Positions 49,694 to 61,391 of a DNA stretch of 64,000 nucleotides are shown piece after piece. Positions within the stretch are counted from its first letter, which is position 1. Each line of letters opens with the position of its first letter. The position numbers and the translations under genes are program-made. The notes under the pieces are model-generated. The model did not search any database. It was not told where the DNA came from and saw only the letters and a list, made by a program, of their open reading frames with translations. The DNA is from Scortum barcoo (lineage: Eukaryota; Chordata; Actinopteri; Centrarchiformes; Terapontidae), in contig CM041535.1 in the NCBI GenBank assembly GCA_023238725.1, positions 526,001 to 590,000 on the forward strand, written 5' to 3'.

Positions 49694-49701
49694 GCCGCCA
49701 T
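49694..49701 (+). promoter_or_regulatory. GCCGCCAT (YY1-type) motif just upstream of AK6 start
   Basis: The octamer is the core of the YY1 element often found at the 5' ends of housekeeping genes. It sits 29 bp before the AK6 ATG. A second exact copy lies near the inferred YDJC 5' end (59098-59105). The stretch just before it (TTTTTCAG) could also be read as a splice acceptor, so this may be the start of an exon. Confidence 0.35.
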
Positions 49702-49729
49702 CAAGACACGTGTTAACTGCTAGCAAGCT

Positions 49730-52700
49730 ATGAAGATGAAGAAGCGACCCAATATCCTGCTAACAGGTGAAATAGACTCTGCTGCGTGACTCGTAGCGAG
49801 GTGCTTTTTAGTTCAGATGTCATTATTGTGAAATGCGGATTAAATCGCAGCTCTACGGTGTTTGGGGCTGTGTATCGTTACAGTGGTATAGTTTGCCACT
49901 TTGAGCAGGAGAATTAAGAAGTAATTAGGACACTTTCGAGTCATTTTAATTTGCATCACTATTATCAACGATCAGATCATCTATGGAGGGAAATAACTAC
50001 ACGTATCTCCTTTGCATCTCTATATAAATCTGTGTACAAAACATTCGTTGTCTGTCCTCTAGCATACTGTGCCATATGTATACTGTAACCACCAACAAAC
50101 ACACGCAAAGCACTACTAAGTTGTACATATATAGAAAGAAACTTGTCTTAGGAGCAAACTGTTGATCAGTAGACAGAAAATGAACTGGTGGTATTTTTGA
50201 AACTCAAGTAATCAAGTGTGTTAAGCTATGATGTCCAACTAGACTGCACATTTTCTCTGTCTGATCAGTGTTTGGTGTTGGACGGTTGATCACACAAAAC
50301 AAGTCATTGGAACATATTTCAGCTTGGTTGACACTCCCAGTTACACTCACTTTTAGCTATTTGTGGATGTTTTATCGACCAAGTGATCAATAAATTAATT
50401 GATAAAGAAAATGGCGTTCTAATCAGTGCTGGAAATAATCACTAGCTGCAGAGGCATAACCTGGAAGCAGTTGACAATCCCTTCCAGGGAAATTAGATGA
50501 AGTCATATCCCATTACCACCAGCATCACCCCATTTTAAACCATAAATGAAACATCAAACTGATGTGTAGTTGAAAGGTTAAATTAAGCATCTTCACTCAA
50601 CAACCTGATCAGACTTCACCAGATGATGTAGTCTACTTTTCTTTACCTTTGAAGCGAGGTAACGCTGAACGTATTTGTTCTTGAATAAAATCTCAAGTGT
50701 TACTGCTCTCTCCTACAGGAACCCCTGGTGTTGGAAAGACCACTTTAGGAAAGGAGCTGGCCCAGCGGACAGGGCTGACTTATATTAACATAGGAGACCT
50801 GGCAAAGGAAGGTAAAAACTAAACTGACTGAAACAAACAGCTGACACTTGGATGCAGCATCCTTCATCCTACGGTTGAACCACAAAATAATTCACTTACT
50901 GGTCATTGTTGTTATGCCGCCATAGCTGCTTTACTCTCTTTGAGTTTTCTCCCAAATTTTCAATGGGCTACATTTAAGCTTGTGCAAAAAACTGCAGTTA
51001 AATGGCACAGTCATCATGCTGCTTTTCTGATGATCTTTATTTTCTTTCCCCAGGACAGCTTTATGATGGCTATGACGAAGTGTACCAATGCCCGATATTG
51101 GATGAGGACGGGGTAAATACATTTCTGAATTCTGGTTCTGAAAAGCTGATCTGTACAGCACAAAACCAAAAGTAACTGAGCATTCATTGACCATGATTTG
51201 GCCACTCCATATGCTGTGTGGATGAACTGTGTTTGTTGAGCATCTTTTCATACGTGACAAGATATGGGGAGGAAAAAAATAGTAATTAGTCTTTCTTTTT
51301 TTACTTCAATCCCTTCATTCTTTGGCTCGCAGGAACCTGTCTGCTTCTAAAACTGTATGTAGACAAGTTATGGCCCTTTTCCACTAGTACCTAAGCTTCG
51401 GCTCACCTCGGCTCGACTCGACTCGACTCAGTTTCGGTCGTTTTCCATTACAATAGAGTACCACCTCAGCGTGGGTGGGGTCGCCGTGGCAACGCGGCCG
51501 AAACTCCAGCGACGTCATTTGTTATGCGACACAAACACGAAACAACTATGGAGCAATGGAGGCCACCAGACAAAGAAATGTCTGCACCTACCGTCGTTGC
51601 TCCGCGGGGCTGATTTCTGTGCAGCCATCTCTGATCATGATCATGTTCGTTGTTATTGCGTTTTAAAAAATGGCGCGCAGTTGACTCTTATTTGAACGAA
51701 GCGAGTCGCTCTCCCGACAGCATCTAGTGACGTCAGGCCCTGGCCAATCAGTGGCCTGCCACCGTCTGCCGACGTCACATTTTTCGGCTGCCCGACTCAG
51801 CTCGCTTGGAACCCCGGCCGAGTAGGTACTACGAAAGTACCTGGTACCGGGTACCTAAAGCGTAATGGAAAGCGCATGTACAAACCGAAGTAGCGAGTCG
51901 AGTCGAGCCGAAAGTAGGTACTAGTGGAAAAGGGGCATTAGAGCCTAAATTATCACTATAATATAGGGGATTGCAGGGGAAGTGTAGCACCTCTGTAAGC
52001 TGAGGTGTGTTTTATTTGAAATTGTTGAACCAACATTCAAGTAATTGAATTAGGTCAAATGTAAATACTGTGACTTGTGATCCTGCAGGTGGTGGATGAA
52101 CTGGATGAAAAAATGGTAGAAGGTGGTGTGATTGTTGATTATCATGGCTGTGACCTGTTCCCTGAACGCTGGTTCCACATCGTCTTTGTCCTCCGCACAG
52201 ACAACACACAGCTGTACACACGGCTAGAGAGCAGGTAACTTCCATGTCATTTCTAATACATGCTGAACCTCCATACTGTGCATGTATGACTGTCTGACTT
52301 TAGGCACAGATCACTGATCTAGTTCTAGCTCTAGTGCCAGTGTGATTTTAGAGTTGTGGTGGGGGGTTGCATACATGAATGGCAGGTACAGTATGTGGAA
52401 AAGACACTACAAAAACAATGTGCAGGAAATAAGAGAGTCTTGGCCTGACAGGTGGGGTGAGCATCAGGCCCAGGTGCTTCCAACCAATATGATTTCAGGT
52501 CCCTGTTGCATTTTACAAACAACACATACTGTGAGTAAATAAGTTCTGTCACAGAACTCTTTGCTTTTTCACAGTTGTTTTGCAACCCCTTACTATACTA
52601 GAATTTTTTTTAAGTATTTCTTTTACTCATTAATCTACAGTCAATACTTCATAATGACAGTACTGGTGATGAGGGGTGCCTGGTTTCTTCATATGACATT

Positions 52701-53898
52701 TTGAATTGGTGCCAAACAGTTCCATCTGAGATCTGAGTTTCAAACTCCCAAGCAGGCTTTCTTGAAGCCTGGCCACTGCCATAAAGCCCGTATTGGTGAA
52801 ATGTTGCAGTGATGGTTGTGCTTCTGGAAGTTTCACCCATCTCTACGTAGGATCTCTGGAGCTTACCAAGGCCTTTCTTCTCCAGATGCTCAGTTTGACC
52901 GAGGGTCATCTCTATTAAGTCCTGATGGTTAAAATTTTTTTTACATTTAAGAATTCTGAAGGCCAAAGATCTGTACCCCAACACAACCCTGTCTCTGAGC
53001 TCTGCAGGCACTTCTTATGCCATTCAGCCAATAACTGATATTCTACTGTACTTGTACTGTAATTACAGCTAGATAACACAATGCCTATTATTATAACAGT
53101 AGTAAATTATCAAATCAGTGGCATATGCAAATATAGCACTGCAACTTGTTACTGTTCTTCCAACTTCAAAGCTGTCCAGTAATTATATGCTTTGCTTATT
53201 CAAACATGGTTCAATACTCCATACCCCCCATATAAACGCTAACTAAAGATCAGAAAGAGCTGCCCACAAGGAGTGCTTATCTTCCAGTATGACATGGGCT
53301 CTGTAGGTTTACCTGGTACCTTCCAAAAAAAGTATCTGTTACGGACGAGGTATATGCTGTTTTTATGTAACATGTGCCAGTAGATCATCAGCGGCATACC
53401 AATAGTCAACAGTAGCATACCACTGAAGATTTGGCATGAGTCAGTGAACTAAGAGTAGCATACCTTGAGCAACTTTTTAACCTTGGCATCACTTCTATTT
53501 TTCGCTAAACCAGAACAGTGGTTTCCAACCCGGGGGTCAGTCTTTAAAGCACACTGACTGCCTGATAAAGCTACCTGCCTCCATTGTCTATATAGTAAGT
53601 TTAGCTGATTAGCTTCATTATATGAGGAGAACAATCCCCTCACAAGCTGTTAGTCTCTGTCTCCCTCTTCTTGTCTTAAGTGTACTCTGTCCTCTGTGTG
53701 ACTGACAGGGGTTACACAGGAAAGAAGCTGCAGGACAATGTGCAGTGTGAGATCTTCCAGACCATCTATGAGGAGGCCATAGAGGCCTACAAGGAGGAGA
53801 TCGTCCACCAGCTGCCCAGCAACACTCCTGAGGACCTGGAGCATAACCTGGAGCAAATAGTGCAATGGACTGAGCACTGGATGAAGGATCATAACTAG
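49730..53898 (+). CDS. ak6: AK6, adenylate kinase isoenzyme 6 (5 coding exons, complete)
   Basis: Exons 49730-49766, 50719-50811, 51054-51112, 52089-52234 and 53709-53898 join in phase to 174 residues; human AK6 has 172. The protein is a small P-loop adenylate kinase and ATPase of the nucleus (Fap7/CINAP family), which uses ATP with AMP or dAMP and takes part in small-subunit ribosome maturation. Visible features are NILLTGTPGVGKTTLGKEL with the Walker A loop at 13-20, YINIGDLAKE, the QLYDGYDEVYQCPILDEDG block, VDELDEKM, the metal/nucleotide-site stretch VDYHGCDLFPERWF, VFVLRTDN, RGYTGKKLQDN and the conserved end EEIVHQLPSN...WMKDHN. The start ATG follows a GCCGCCAT motif by about 30 bp. Intron 3 holds a MITE and intron 4 a Tc1-like relic. 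In mammals AK6 shares its locus with TAF9; I find no TAF9 reading frame here. Confidence 0.97.
51371..51937. mobile_element. MITE copy 3 (3-bp TSD) in AK6 intron 3
   Basis: The full-length copy is 567 bp with TIRs TGGCCCTTTTCCACTAGTAC and TAGTGGAAAAGGGGCA. The flanks are TTA (51368-51370 and 51938-51940). CTCGACTCGACTCGA-type repeats lie next to both ends. There is no transposase. Confidence 0.9.
52630..53040 (-). mobile_element. Tc1-like transposase N-terminal relic in AK6 intron 4
   Basis: The minus-strand frame (53011-52649) begins PAELRDRVVLGYRS. It continues with an ETSRSTTITATFHQYGLYG block and a changed W-R-K-P-G-T-type end (EETRHPSS). The DDE catalytic part is missing. Confidence 0.75.
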
Positions 53899-55741
53899 AA
53901 ACTGATCTCTGCCTGCTGTGTTCCACTGGCAGAACTGCCAACAAAAGTTATTTGGACACTTAAAAATGAACTCTAGCTATATTCGAATCGGCATTTATTT
54001 TCATCATTTCCTCATAAAGACAGTCATAAACAGCAGAACTTTATGATTTTTAACTCGTATAAATGAATACAAACAATTCAAAGTGCTGGTCCAAGTGGTA
54101 ATTACATTGTAGACAGAGCTCTGTATCAAACTTTGGAGAGCACTGACAACACCAAACTTTATGCATAGAGCATTTCTCTAAATGTTTTAAAAGGACTTTA
54201 CATGGGATGAAATGCTAAAGAGAAGGCTGTAAGAGCTAACCAGGTCAAATGTGATCAAATAAGGTGAAGTGGGATTATTAACAGTAATTTGAGAAGTGAC
54301 TAAATAGGGCACACTGAACTAATGAAGCAGATCTCCTCAGGCAGATCATTCCAGAAAGATTAGTTCGGGTCCTTAAGCATTCACTCTGGGATACATAAGA
54401 GGCCTCTGCTGAGGAGTGTGTTGGAAAACAGTTCTAAAATGTGCAGGCAGCCAGTATAAAAAGGCTAAACCAGTTGTGATGTGATGCCATCTAGTAGTTA
54501 AGGAGGAGCTGAGGTTTGAGCTCTGCCTAGTAACACTTATTGATCGAAACCTGTAGAAAGAATATTGCTGTAATGGAGATGCAGTGGAATAAAGTAAGTC
54601 ATGTAATTACTGTTTCAGTGTCATAAAAAATAAACATCTGTTGAATCTTCCAATGTTTCAAAGTTAATGTAACAACACTGAACTACATTATTGATGTGAT
54701 TAAAGGTTTTGCCAAGACCGAATGTCACATCAAGAGTTTTAGCTGGTACCTCTTTGGAAGTATGATTAAGGCCACTAATGAGAATATCTGTCACAATCAC
54801 TGGCACCAAATACATGGGCTTTTTACTTTCATCAGATTGGTCCTGATTTAAGTTTTAAGATTAGTTTACAGTTTAAGTGTATATTTTAGTGTAAAATCAC
54901 AGAATCTCTTGTTGCTGTCTCTTGCGGATGGACTGCTCCACTAAAGCACATCCACTGAAATGGGCCCTTTATGTGGATGAAATGACCTTTTTTTTCTATT
55001 TTTAAACCTACAAATTGAAATATTTATCTGAGATGCTTTTCAGACGCTGTACTCAGCACATACACAACAACACATAAAAACTAAATGGACAAAATCCCTG
55101 AGACATACAGCATAGAGGACAGGTGGGGGTGGCCATAAGAACACTTTCCCTTTATTACATATATGTTGTTGTCGGGGTCTAAAGACCTGTTTGTCTCTTG
55201 GAGTGGCACTTTTTGTTTGTTTTGTTACAGTTTCATGTTTTACTGTCATCACCAGAGCAGTTCCTCTCTGATTAAAAATCATGTATATATCTATAGGATT
55301 AAACAAAAGTGAAAAAATCAGATTGTAGATTGCAGTTATTGTAACAGATTGTGACAACGGTTGTGATATGAGTCACAATTTTAGTGGAAAAATTTGAAAA
55401 AAAAATCTCAAACTGTGATTTTTAGGGTTTTATACCAAACAAGCATCTTCACTTCAACTAGAGAATCACTTTATAAAGTGCTTTTTCCTCTCATGCCATG
55501 TGGGACATCCCTCTCCTGCACCACAGAGAGCGTCCACTTTAAACAGGTGGGTGTCTGTGAAAGAATGGCATGGAAGGTAGATGAACTGTAATGACTGCTT
55601 TCACTCACATTTATTCAAGAAGATGCCATGAACACTTTTCCTCATTTGATCACATTCACACTTTAGCACTGATTTTTATTTACAGGTGTTTCTATGTGTG
55701 TATATGCTATAGGGATGGTATCGTTTACACAAGGCTGCATA
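53899..55741. other. AK6 3' UTR and downstream sequence
   Basis: The AK6 stop is at 53896-53898. An AATAAA lies within GGAATAAAG near 54590 and another near 54628, but the part from about 54330 looks like dispersed repeat. Nothing further is recognised up to the LINE. Confidence 0.35.
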
Positions 55742-55754
55742 CTAATCAAAACTC

Positions 55755-58073
55755 CATCCATCCATCCATCCATCTTCATCCGCTTGATCCGGGACCGGGT
55801 CGCGGAGGCAGCAGTCTGAGCAGAGATGCCCAGACTTCCCTCACCCCAGACACTTCCTCCAGCTCTTCCGGGGGGACCCCGAGGCGTTCCCAGGCCAGCT
55901 GAGAGACATAGTCTCTCCAGCGTGTCCTGGGTCTTCCCCGGAGGCCTCCTCCCGGTGGGACATGCCTGGAACACCTCCCTAGGGAGGCGTCCAGGGGGCA
56001 TCCGAAACAGATGCCCAAGCCACCTCAGCTGACTCCTCTCGATGTGAAGGAGCAGCGGCTCTACACTCCGAAAGCTCCTCCCGAGTGACCAAGCTTCTCA
56101 CCTTATCTCTAAGGGAGCGCCCAGCCACCCTGCGGGAGGAAACTCATTTCAGCCGCTTGTATCCTGCTATCTTGTCCTTTCGGTCATTACCCAAAGTTCA
56201 TGACCATAGGTGAGGGTGGGAATGTAGATTGACCGGTAAATCGAGAGCTTCGACTCGGACGGTCCAGGTACCGACCGATCGCATAACTGCTGGACGCTGC
56301 ACCAATCCGCCTGTCAATCTCACGCTCCGTCTTTCCCTCACTCGTGAACAAGACCCCGAGATACTTGAACTCCTCCACTTGAGGCAGGACCTCTCCACCC
56401 ACCCGGAGAGGGTCACGCCACCCTTTTCCGGTCGAGAACCATGGCCTCGGATTTGGAGGTGCTGATTGTCATCCCAGCCGCTTCACACTCGGCTGCAAAC
56501 CTGGCTCCAGCACATGCTGAAGGTCCTGGCTTGATGAAGCCAACAGGACAACATCATCTGCAAAAAGCAGAGATGAAATCCTGTGGTTCCCAAACCAGGA
56601 CTCCCTCCTCCTGGCTATCCTTCGCTACCTAGAAATCCTGTCCATAAAGATTATGAACAGGACCGGTGTTCCTCCTGAATCCAGGAGGGCTTCCATTGAC
56701 TATCGGCCGAATTCTCCTCTCCAGTACCCTGGACGTAGACCTTCCCGGGGAGGCTGAGAAGTGTGATCCCTCTGTAGTTGGAACACACTCTCCGGTCCCC
56801 CTTTTTACCTTTTAAAAGAGGGACCACCACCCCGGTTTGCCACTCCAGAGGCACTGTCCCCAACCTCACACCCCAGAACACAGACTTGAGGTACTCAGGG
56901 AGGATCTCATCCACCCCCGGCGCCTTGCCACCGAGGAGCTTGCGAACTACCTCAGTGACTTCGGCTCGGGTGATGGACGAGTCCACCTCAGAGTCCCCAG
57001 CCTCCGCTTCCTCACTGGAAGGCAAGTCGGTGGGATTGAGGTATTGAGTATTTCTTCCACCGTCCGACAATGTCCCCAGTTGAGGTCAACAGCTCCCCAC
57101 CCTGCACTGTAAACAGTGTTGGCAGAGTACTGCTTCCCCCTTCTGAGGCGCTGGACGGTTTGCCAGAATCTCTTCGAGGCCGACCGATAGTCCTCCTCCA
57201 TGGCCTCATCAAACTCCTCCCAGACCCGAGTTTTTGCCTCCAGGACCGTCCAGGGCTGCGGCGGCTTGCTTGGCCTGCCTTGGTACCTGTCAACTGCGTG
57301 CCAGGAGTCCCACAGGCCAACATGGCTCGATAGGACTCCTTCTTCAGCCTGACGGCAGTATCCCTTACTTCCGGTGTCCACCACCACAGTTCGGGTTCGG
57401 GGTTGCCGCCACGACAGGCACCAGAGACCTTGCGTCCACAACTTCTTCACAACTGCCGCGTCGACAATGGAGGCAGAGAACATGGTCCACTTCGGACTCA
57501 ATGTCCCCAGCCTCCCTCGGAATCTGTGAGAAGCTCTTCCGGAGGTGGGAGTTGAAGACCTCCCTGACAGAGGGCTCGGCCAGACGTTCCCAACAGACCC
57601 TCACAATAGGTTTGGGTCTGCCAGGTCTGTCCAACTTCCTCCTCTGCCAGCGGATCCAACTCACCTCTGCCACGACTGCTACCCAAACCACATTGCACCC
57701 TTGGGTGGAGAGAGCCCTACTGGAAGGCGGGCGGGCCCACGCCGCCATTTTGGGCTGAGTCAAAAAGCCGGCCAGGTCCCTGTGGGCAAAGACACGGCCA
57801 CCAGGCGCTCGCCTGCATGAGCCCCAACCCCAGGCCTGGCTCCAGGGTGGGGCCCCGGTAACGCCAATCCGGGCGACGTAAACGGTCCTTGTTCTTCTTT
57901 TATCCATGGTGGGTGGGCTTGTGAACCGCTCTTAGTCTGGTCCGTCACCTAGGACCTGTTTGTCATGGGAGAGCCTACCAGGGGCGTAATGCCCCTCGAC
58001 AACATAGCTCCTAGGATCATTCGGGCACACAAACCCCTCCACCACCACAGTAAGGTGGCGGTTCAAGGAGGGG
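55755..58073 (-). mobile_element. LINE with 13-bp TSD, both ends present, interior deleted
   Basis: CTAATCAAAACTC occurs at 55742-55754 and again at 58074-58086. Between them, on the minus strand, lie a 5' leader, parts of the ORF and a 3' end of (ATGG)n repeats. Reverse-transcriptase pieces are visible at about 57070-56740 (EVVRKLLGGKAPGVDEI, VCSNYRGITLLSLPGKVY). C-terminal pieces lie at 56416-56187 ([20 protein letters not shown]) and 56018-55776 (ACPTGRRP region, LLPPRPGPG). The catalytic core of the RT and most of the endonuclease are missing, and frameshifts are present. The lineage is probably in the L2/Rex1/RTE range; I could not settle which. Confidence 0.88.
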
Positions 58074-58515
58074 CTAATCAAAACTCGAAAACAGAATATG
58101 TAAACCACGGCTTCAGTGAGTGTATATTGATCCGATAGCAAAGTCGGCTGTAATATCACTGAATGTACAGTTTTGTACAGTGTAGAGGGATCTCATTCTG
58201 TAGTTCAGTGTTAAAAAGTAAAATGTGGAGACAAGGTTGCAATTTCAATGTTGACTCGGTTTGCAAAGTTGAAACAAAAGTCAACCGTGATTCAAAGCTG
58301 GTTCACCTCCTGTCCGGGACTCTTGTATTTCCCCATCTTGTCAGCATACATGACGTGTTAGTGCTGATCCACCGTGTGAGCTCAGTCAGATTCTGGATCC
58401 TGTGCAACCACTCCTGCAGAGAACACGTCAGCCCACCCGAGGGGAGCCATGCCTGTCACCTGTAAGAAGACCCAGCCAGCGAGCACAAGGTAAGCCTGTG
58501 ATCTACGGACTGTCG

Positions 58516-58544
58516 GTGTGTGTGTGTGTGTGTGTGTGTGTGTG
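58516..58544. repeat. (GT)n microsatellite
   Basis: About fourteen GT units upstream of the possible YDJC 5' region. Confidence 0.95.
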
Positions 58545-58933
58545 ACAGCTCAGTCCAACCTGACCCAACCAGACCTGACGGGACATTTTACCGGGGACGG
58601 TCCTCAGGTCCTTCCCGTGAACAGGCCGACAAAGACCACATGTGGTGGCCCTGGTTAGACTTCTTTCTGCGGTTTCCTCGAAAGCAGAAACTTTTACAGT
58701 TTATCACTTTCTCAAGTGCCTTCTGGAAAAACAGGTTCCGTGAAGAGGGTTTCATAATAAAAGCTTTAGCTAATGTACTGTATTCAATACAAAATGGTAT
58801 GTTAAATCTTTATATTGTTAATAATGAAGATTGTATTTCATAGCGGTGTTGGTAAAAAAAAAAAAAAATTACCAATAGCTAATTTTATAGTTGTGCTTAA
58901 GAAGATAAACAAGGGCAGACGGGTATATTTTGT

Positions 58934-58953
58934 AAAAAAAAAAAAAAAAAAAA
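58934..58953. repeat. Poly(A) tract, 20 bases
   Basis: Uninterrupted run of A; a shorter run lies at about 58855-58868. Confidence 0.9.
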
Positions 58954-59097
58954 GAATAAAAGAGGCGTTTAATTTCAAATACATGCTGACAGATAGATAC
59001 ACAGTTCCGTAGTTTTGGTCCATTTCAGTAAAGGAGCTGCGGACGTCTTATTTTGAAGTCTCTCTGTGTATGTGGGTGCATGTGACTGTGTGAAGGA

Positions 59098-59250
59098 GCC
59101 GCCATGTTTCCCCCGCACTGAGCGTCGTGTATCTGGAGAGAGCTCCTCCCTGTACCGATGCGAGTTTCTAGTCGGAAGTACAGCTTATTTTCACCAACCC
59201 CGTGGGGCTTTGGACATATATGGACAAACGTGTATAATACAATGGGTAAG
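59098..59250 (+). promoter_or_regulatory. ydjc: Possible YDJC first exon and promoter region
   Basis: A GC-richer patch carries GCCGCCAT (59098-59105), and a good donor G|GTAAGA follows with the exon end at 59245. It lies 2.1 kb upstream of the acceptor of the first coding YDJC exon. No other gene nearby would use it. Transcript data would be needed to confirm it. Confidence 0.35.
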
Positions 59251-61391
59251 AAAAGCGTTTTATTTCCGACCTTAGGACAGTGTTGTTCTCTTAGGCTGAC
59301 GTGTCCGGGTGTCACTGTGAGGGAAACAGAGGACGCTGTGTTCACCTCAAAGTTAGTTTGAATGGTGAGAGAGGCGCTGAGTAAACCCATGCTGACTGCT
59401 GAGGTCCTACTTTATGCTGGTTGGTAAAAGTATCTTGGCTGTTTAGTGTAGTGGATATTTAGAGCTGATCTTGTGGCAGTGATTTTCAGGGTGAATAGGT
59501 TGATATAACGTTAACTGAACAAAAGATAGAGAACAGTAGTTGTGGCAGTGAGCCATCTGTATGTACAGTTTATTTGTGTGACATTTGACTTAAATTATGT
59601 ACCACACCTTACAAGAAATTAGATGAGGCATACCACAGGTCAAGTTGCTGTGAATGTTAATCTTTAGTTTATTACCAAATATTGAAGCTCAAATGAAATA
59701 CTAGGGGAAATCCAAAACAAACTAAACCTCCCAAAAATTAAGTGTTTCCTCACACATAACAAAAGTTGCCAGGCCTCCCCACTCAGAAACAAGTAACAGT
59801 AACTTAAAGTAAGTTGATTAACTCAGGTCCAAACTGCATAGACTGGGTCCTTACAAAATAAGGAGTACCAATGGCTGAGAGCAACACTCTTTAACAGATA
59901 AACTGGCCACTTTAAAGAATAACCAGTACATTAATATAAATAAATACAAAATGGATGATACATTTACATAATAATTAAAACCTTGTCAACTACAATCATC
60001 AAGAGTAACAGTACAGTAACAGCTAAATACATTTTGAATTGGTATTGTAAAAACTTAAGCTTCAAACTCCGTCACAATAATGTTATGCCATCTGTAAGTC
60101 AGTGCCCGAGCAGATGTGGTACCTGCACCAGGTGATGTGCATGGGGACACACAAGCAATCTCATCAGTGTGTCTCTCTGCTGCTCTCAAGTGTATCCTGT
60201 TTGTTGCAACATGCTTGCAACACCTGCTTTCAACAGTACACAGAGGGAAATGGAGCAGTGGAGCAGGGTATGGCTGGACAACTGAACAACCTGTCACTGC
60301 TGTTAGCTGAGAGAGAGCTTACAGAGACTTTGAACTCCACTGAATAATACAACTGTTAAACTCTTAATCCATGCCATCTGCCCCAAGAAACACAGGTCCC
60401 TTTGGGGTTTATGCTGTAACCTACTTAAGTTCTTCTTCATCACATGCTTTAGACATGGTGTCATCTTTGTTGTCACATGAGTGACAGTGACTGTCCATTT
60501 CAAAGTCACAATGTGCAAGACTGTTCTCATGTTACAGTGCTTTATTTAGATACACAGTATTTTTATTTTAGGTATTTTAAATGGTCTGTTAGTGAATTAG
60601 CATCAATCAGTGGACAGAAAAAACTATGCTGCAATGTTTTGGTGTCATTTACTGACATGTTGCTTCTGTCTTCTTGTATTCACAGATTCAAGCTTGTTAG
60701 GTCAATAACTCTCATGACAAATGTTGTTATTACATAACTGTTGTTACATAACTGCTTCTTCAAAATTTTACTCTTGTGTATTGTGACTTTTTCTTTCACA
60801 CTGGTACTTCTCACAAGTACTCTTTTTTTGCCCCCTCTTGTTCACTGACTGATTCATAATGGCCCTAAATAAACGGCTCACCTGTCCCCATTCCTGTCTG
60901 CCCACTTTTATCTGTTGGCAGCTGGTTTAAGTGAGGACTCCTTCGAAAGCTATGTAAGCTTAAGTCGAGCGGCAAGTCAGACAGCCACTACTGCGGCTAC
61001 CCATCACGTACCTTGTGTCAGCTGCACCACGTAGACTAAACATGGTCATCTTACCAGCGTATGGAGGAAGGTGCAGTGATAAATTCATCTCTGCAAATTC
61101 AGGGTTCCTGGAATGTCAGAAGCAGGTTCTTCACCATCAGTCAATCTATGAAGGGAAGCTGAAACTTGTTATATCCACAAAATGTGAGAAGAATTAAGAA
61201 TTTGTGCAGACCAGTGACATTATCATTGCTGATGTAGAATAAGGTTGTAAATTTGTCTTGCTCAGGGACACTTAAACTTAACTCCTGGAATTAGAAATCA
61301 AAGCAGCTGATGGTTTGTGTGCTGAGCCATGTCCTTCCTTATGATGAGCGTTAATCTTTCTCCTGTGCGTCCTCCACAGAGACCAGCAATA

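Larger units (their letters stand above)
58087..61391. other. Sequence upstream of YDJC coding start
   Basis: It contains two poly(A) tracts, a (GT)n, an exon-like donor (CACAAG|GTAAGC near 58491) and the possible first exon at 59098-59245. I see no protein-coding gene. Confidence 0.4.

Noticed and set aside
49730..53898. TAF9 overlapping AK6
   Set aside because: Mammals share the locus, but no frame here shows a TAF9 histone-fold (for example MPKDAQ...YEPRV-type blocks).
57234..57758. 174-codon plus-strand frame
   Set aside because: Antisense shadow of the minus-strand LINE.
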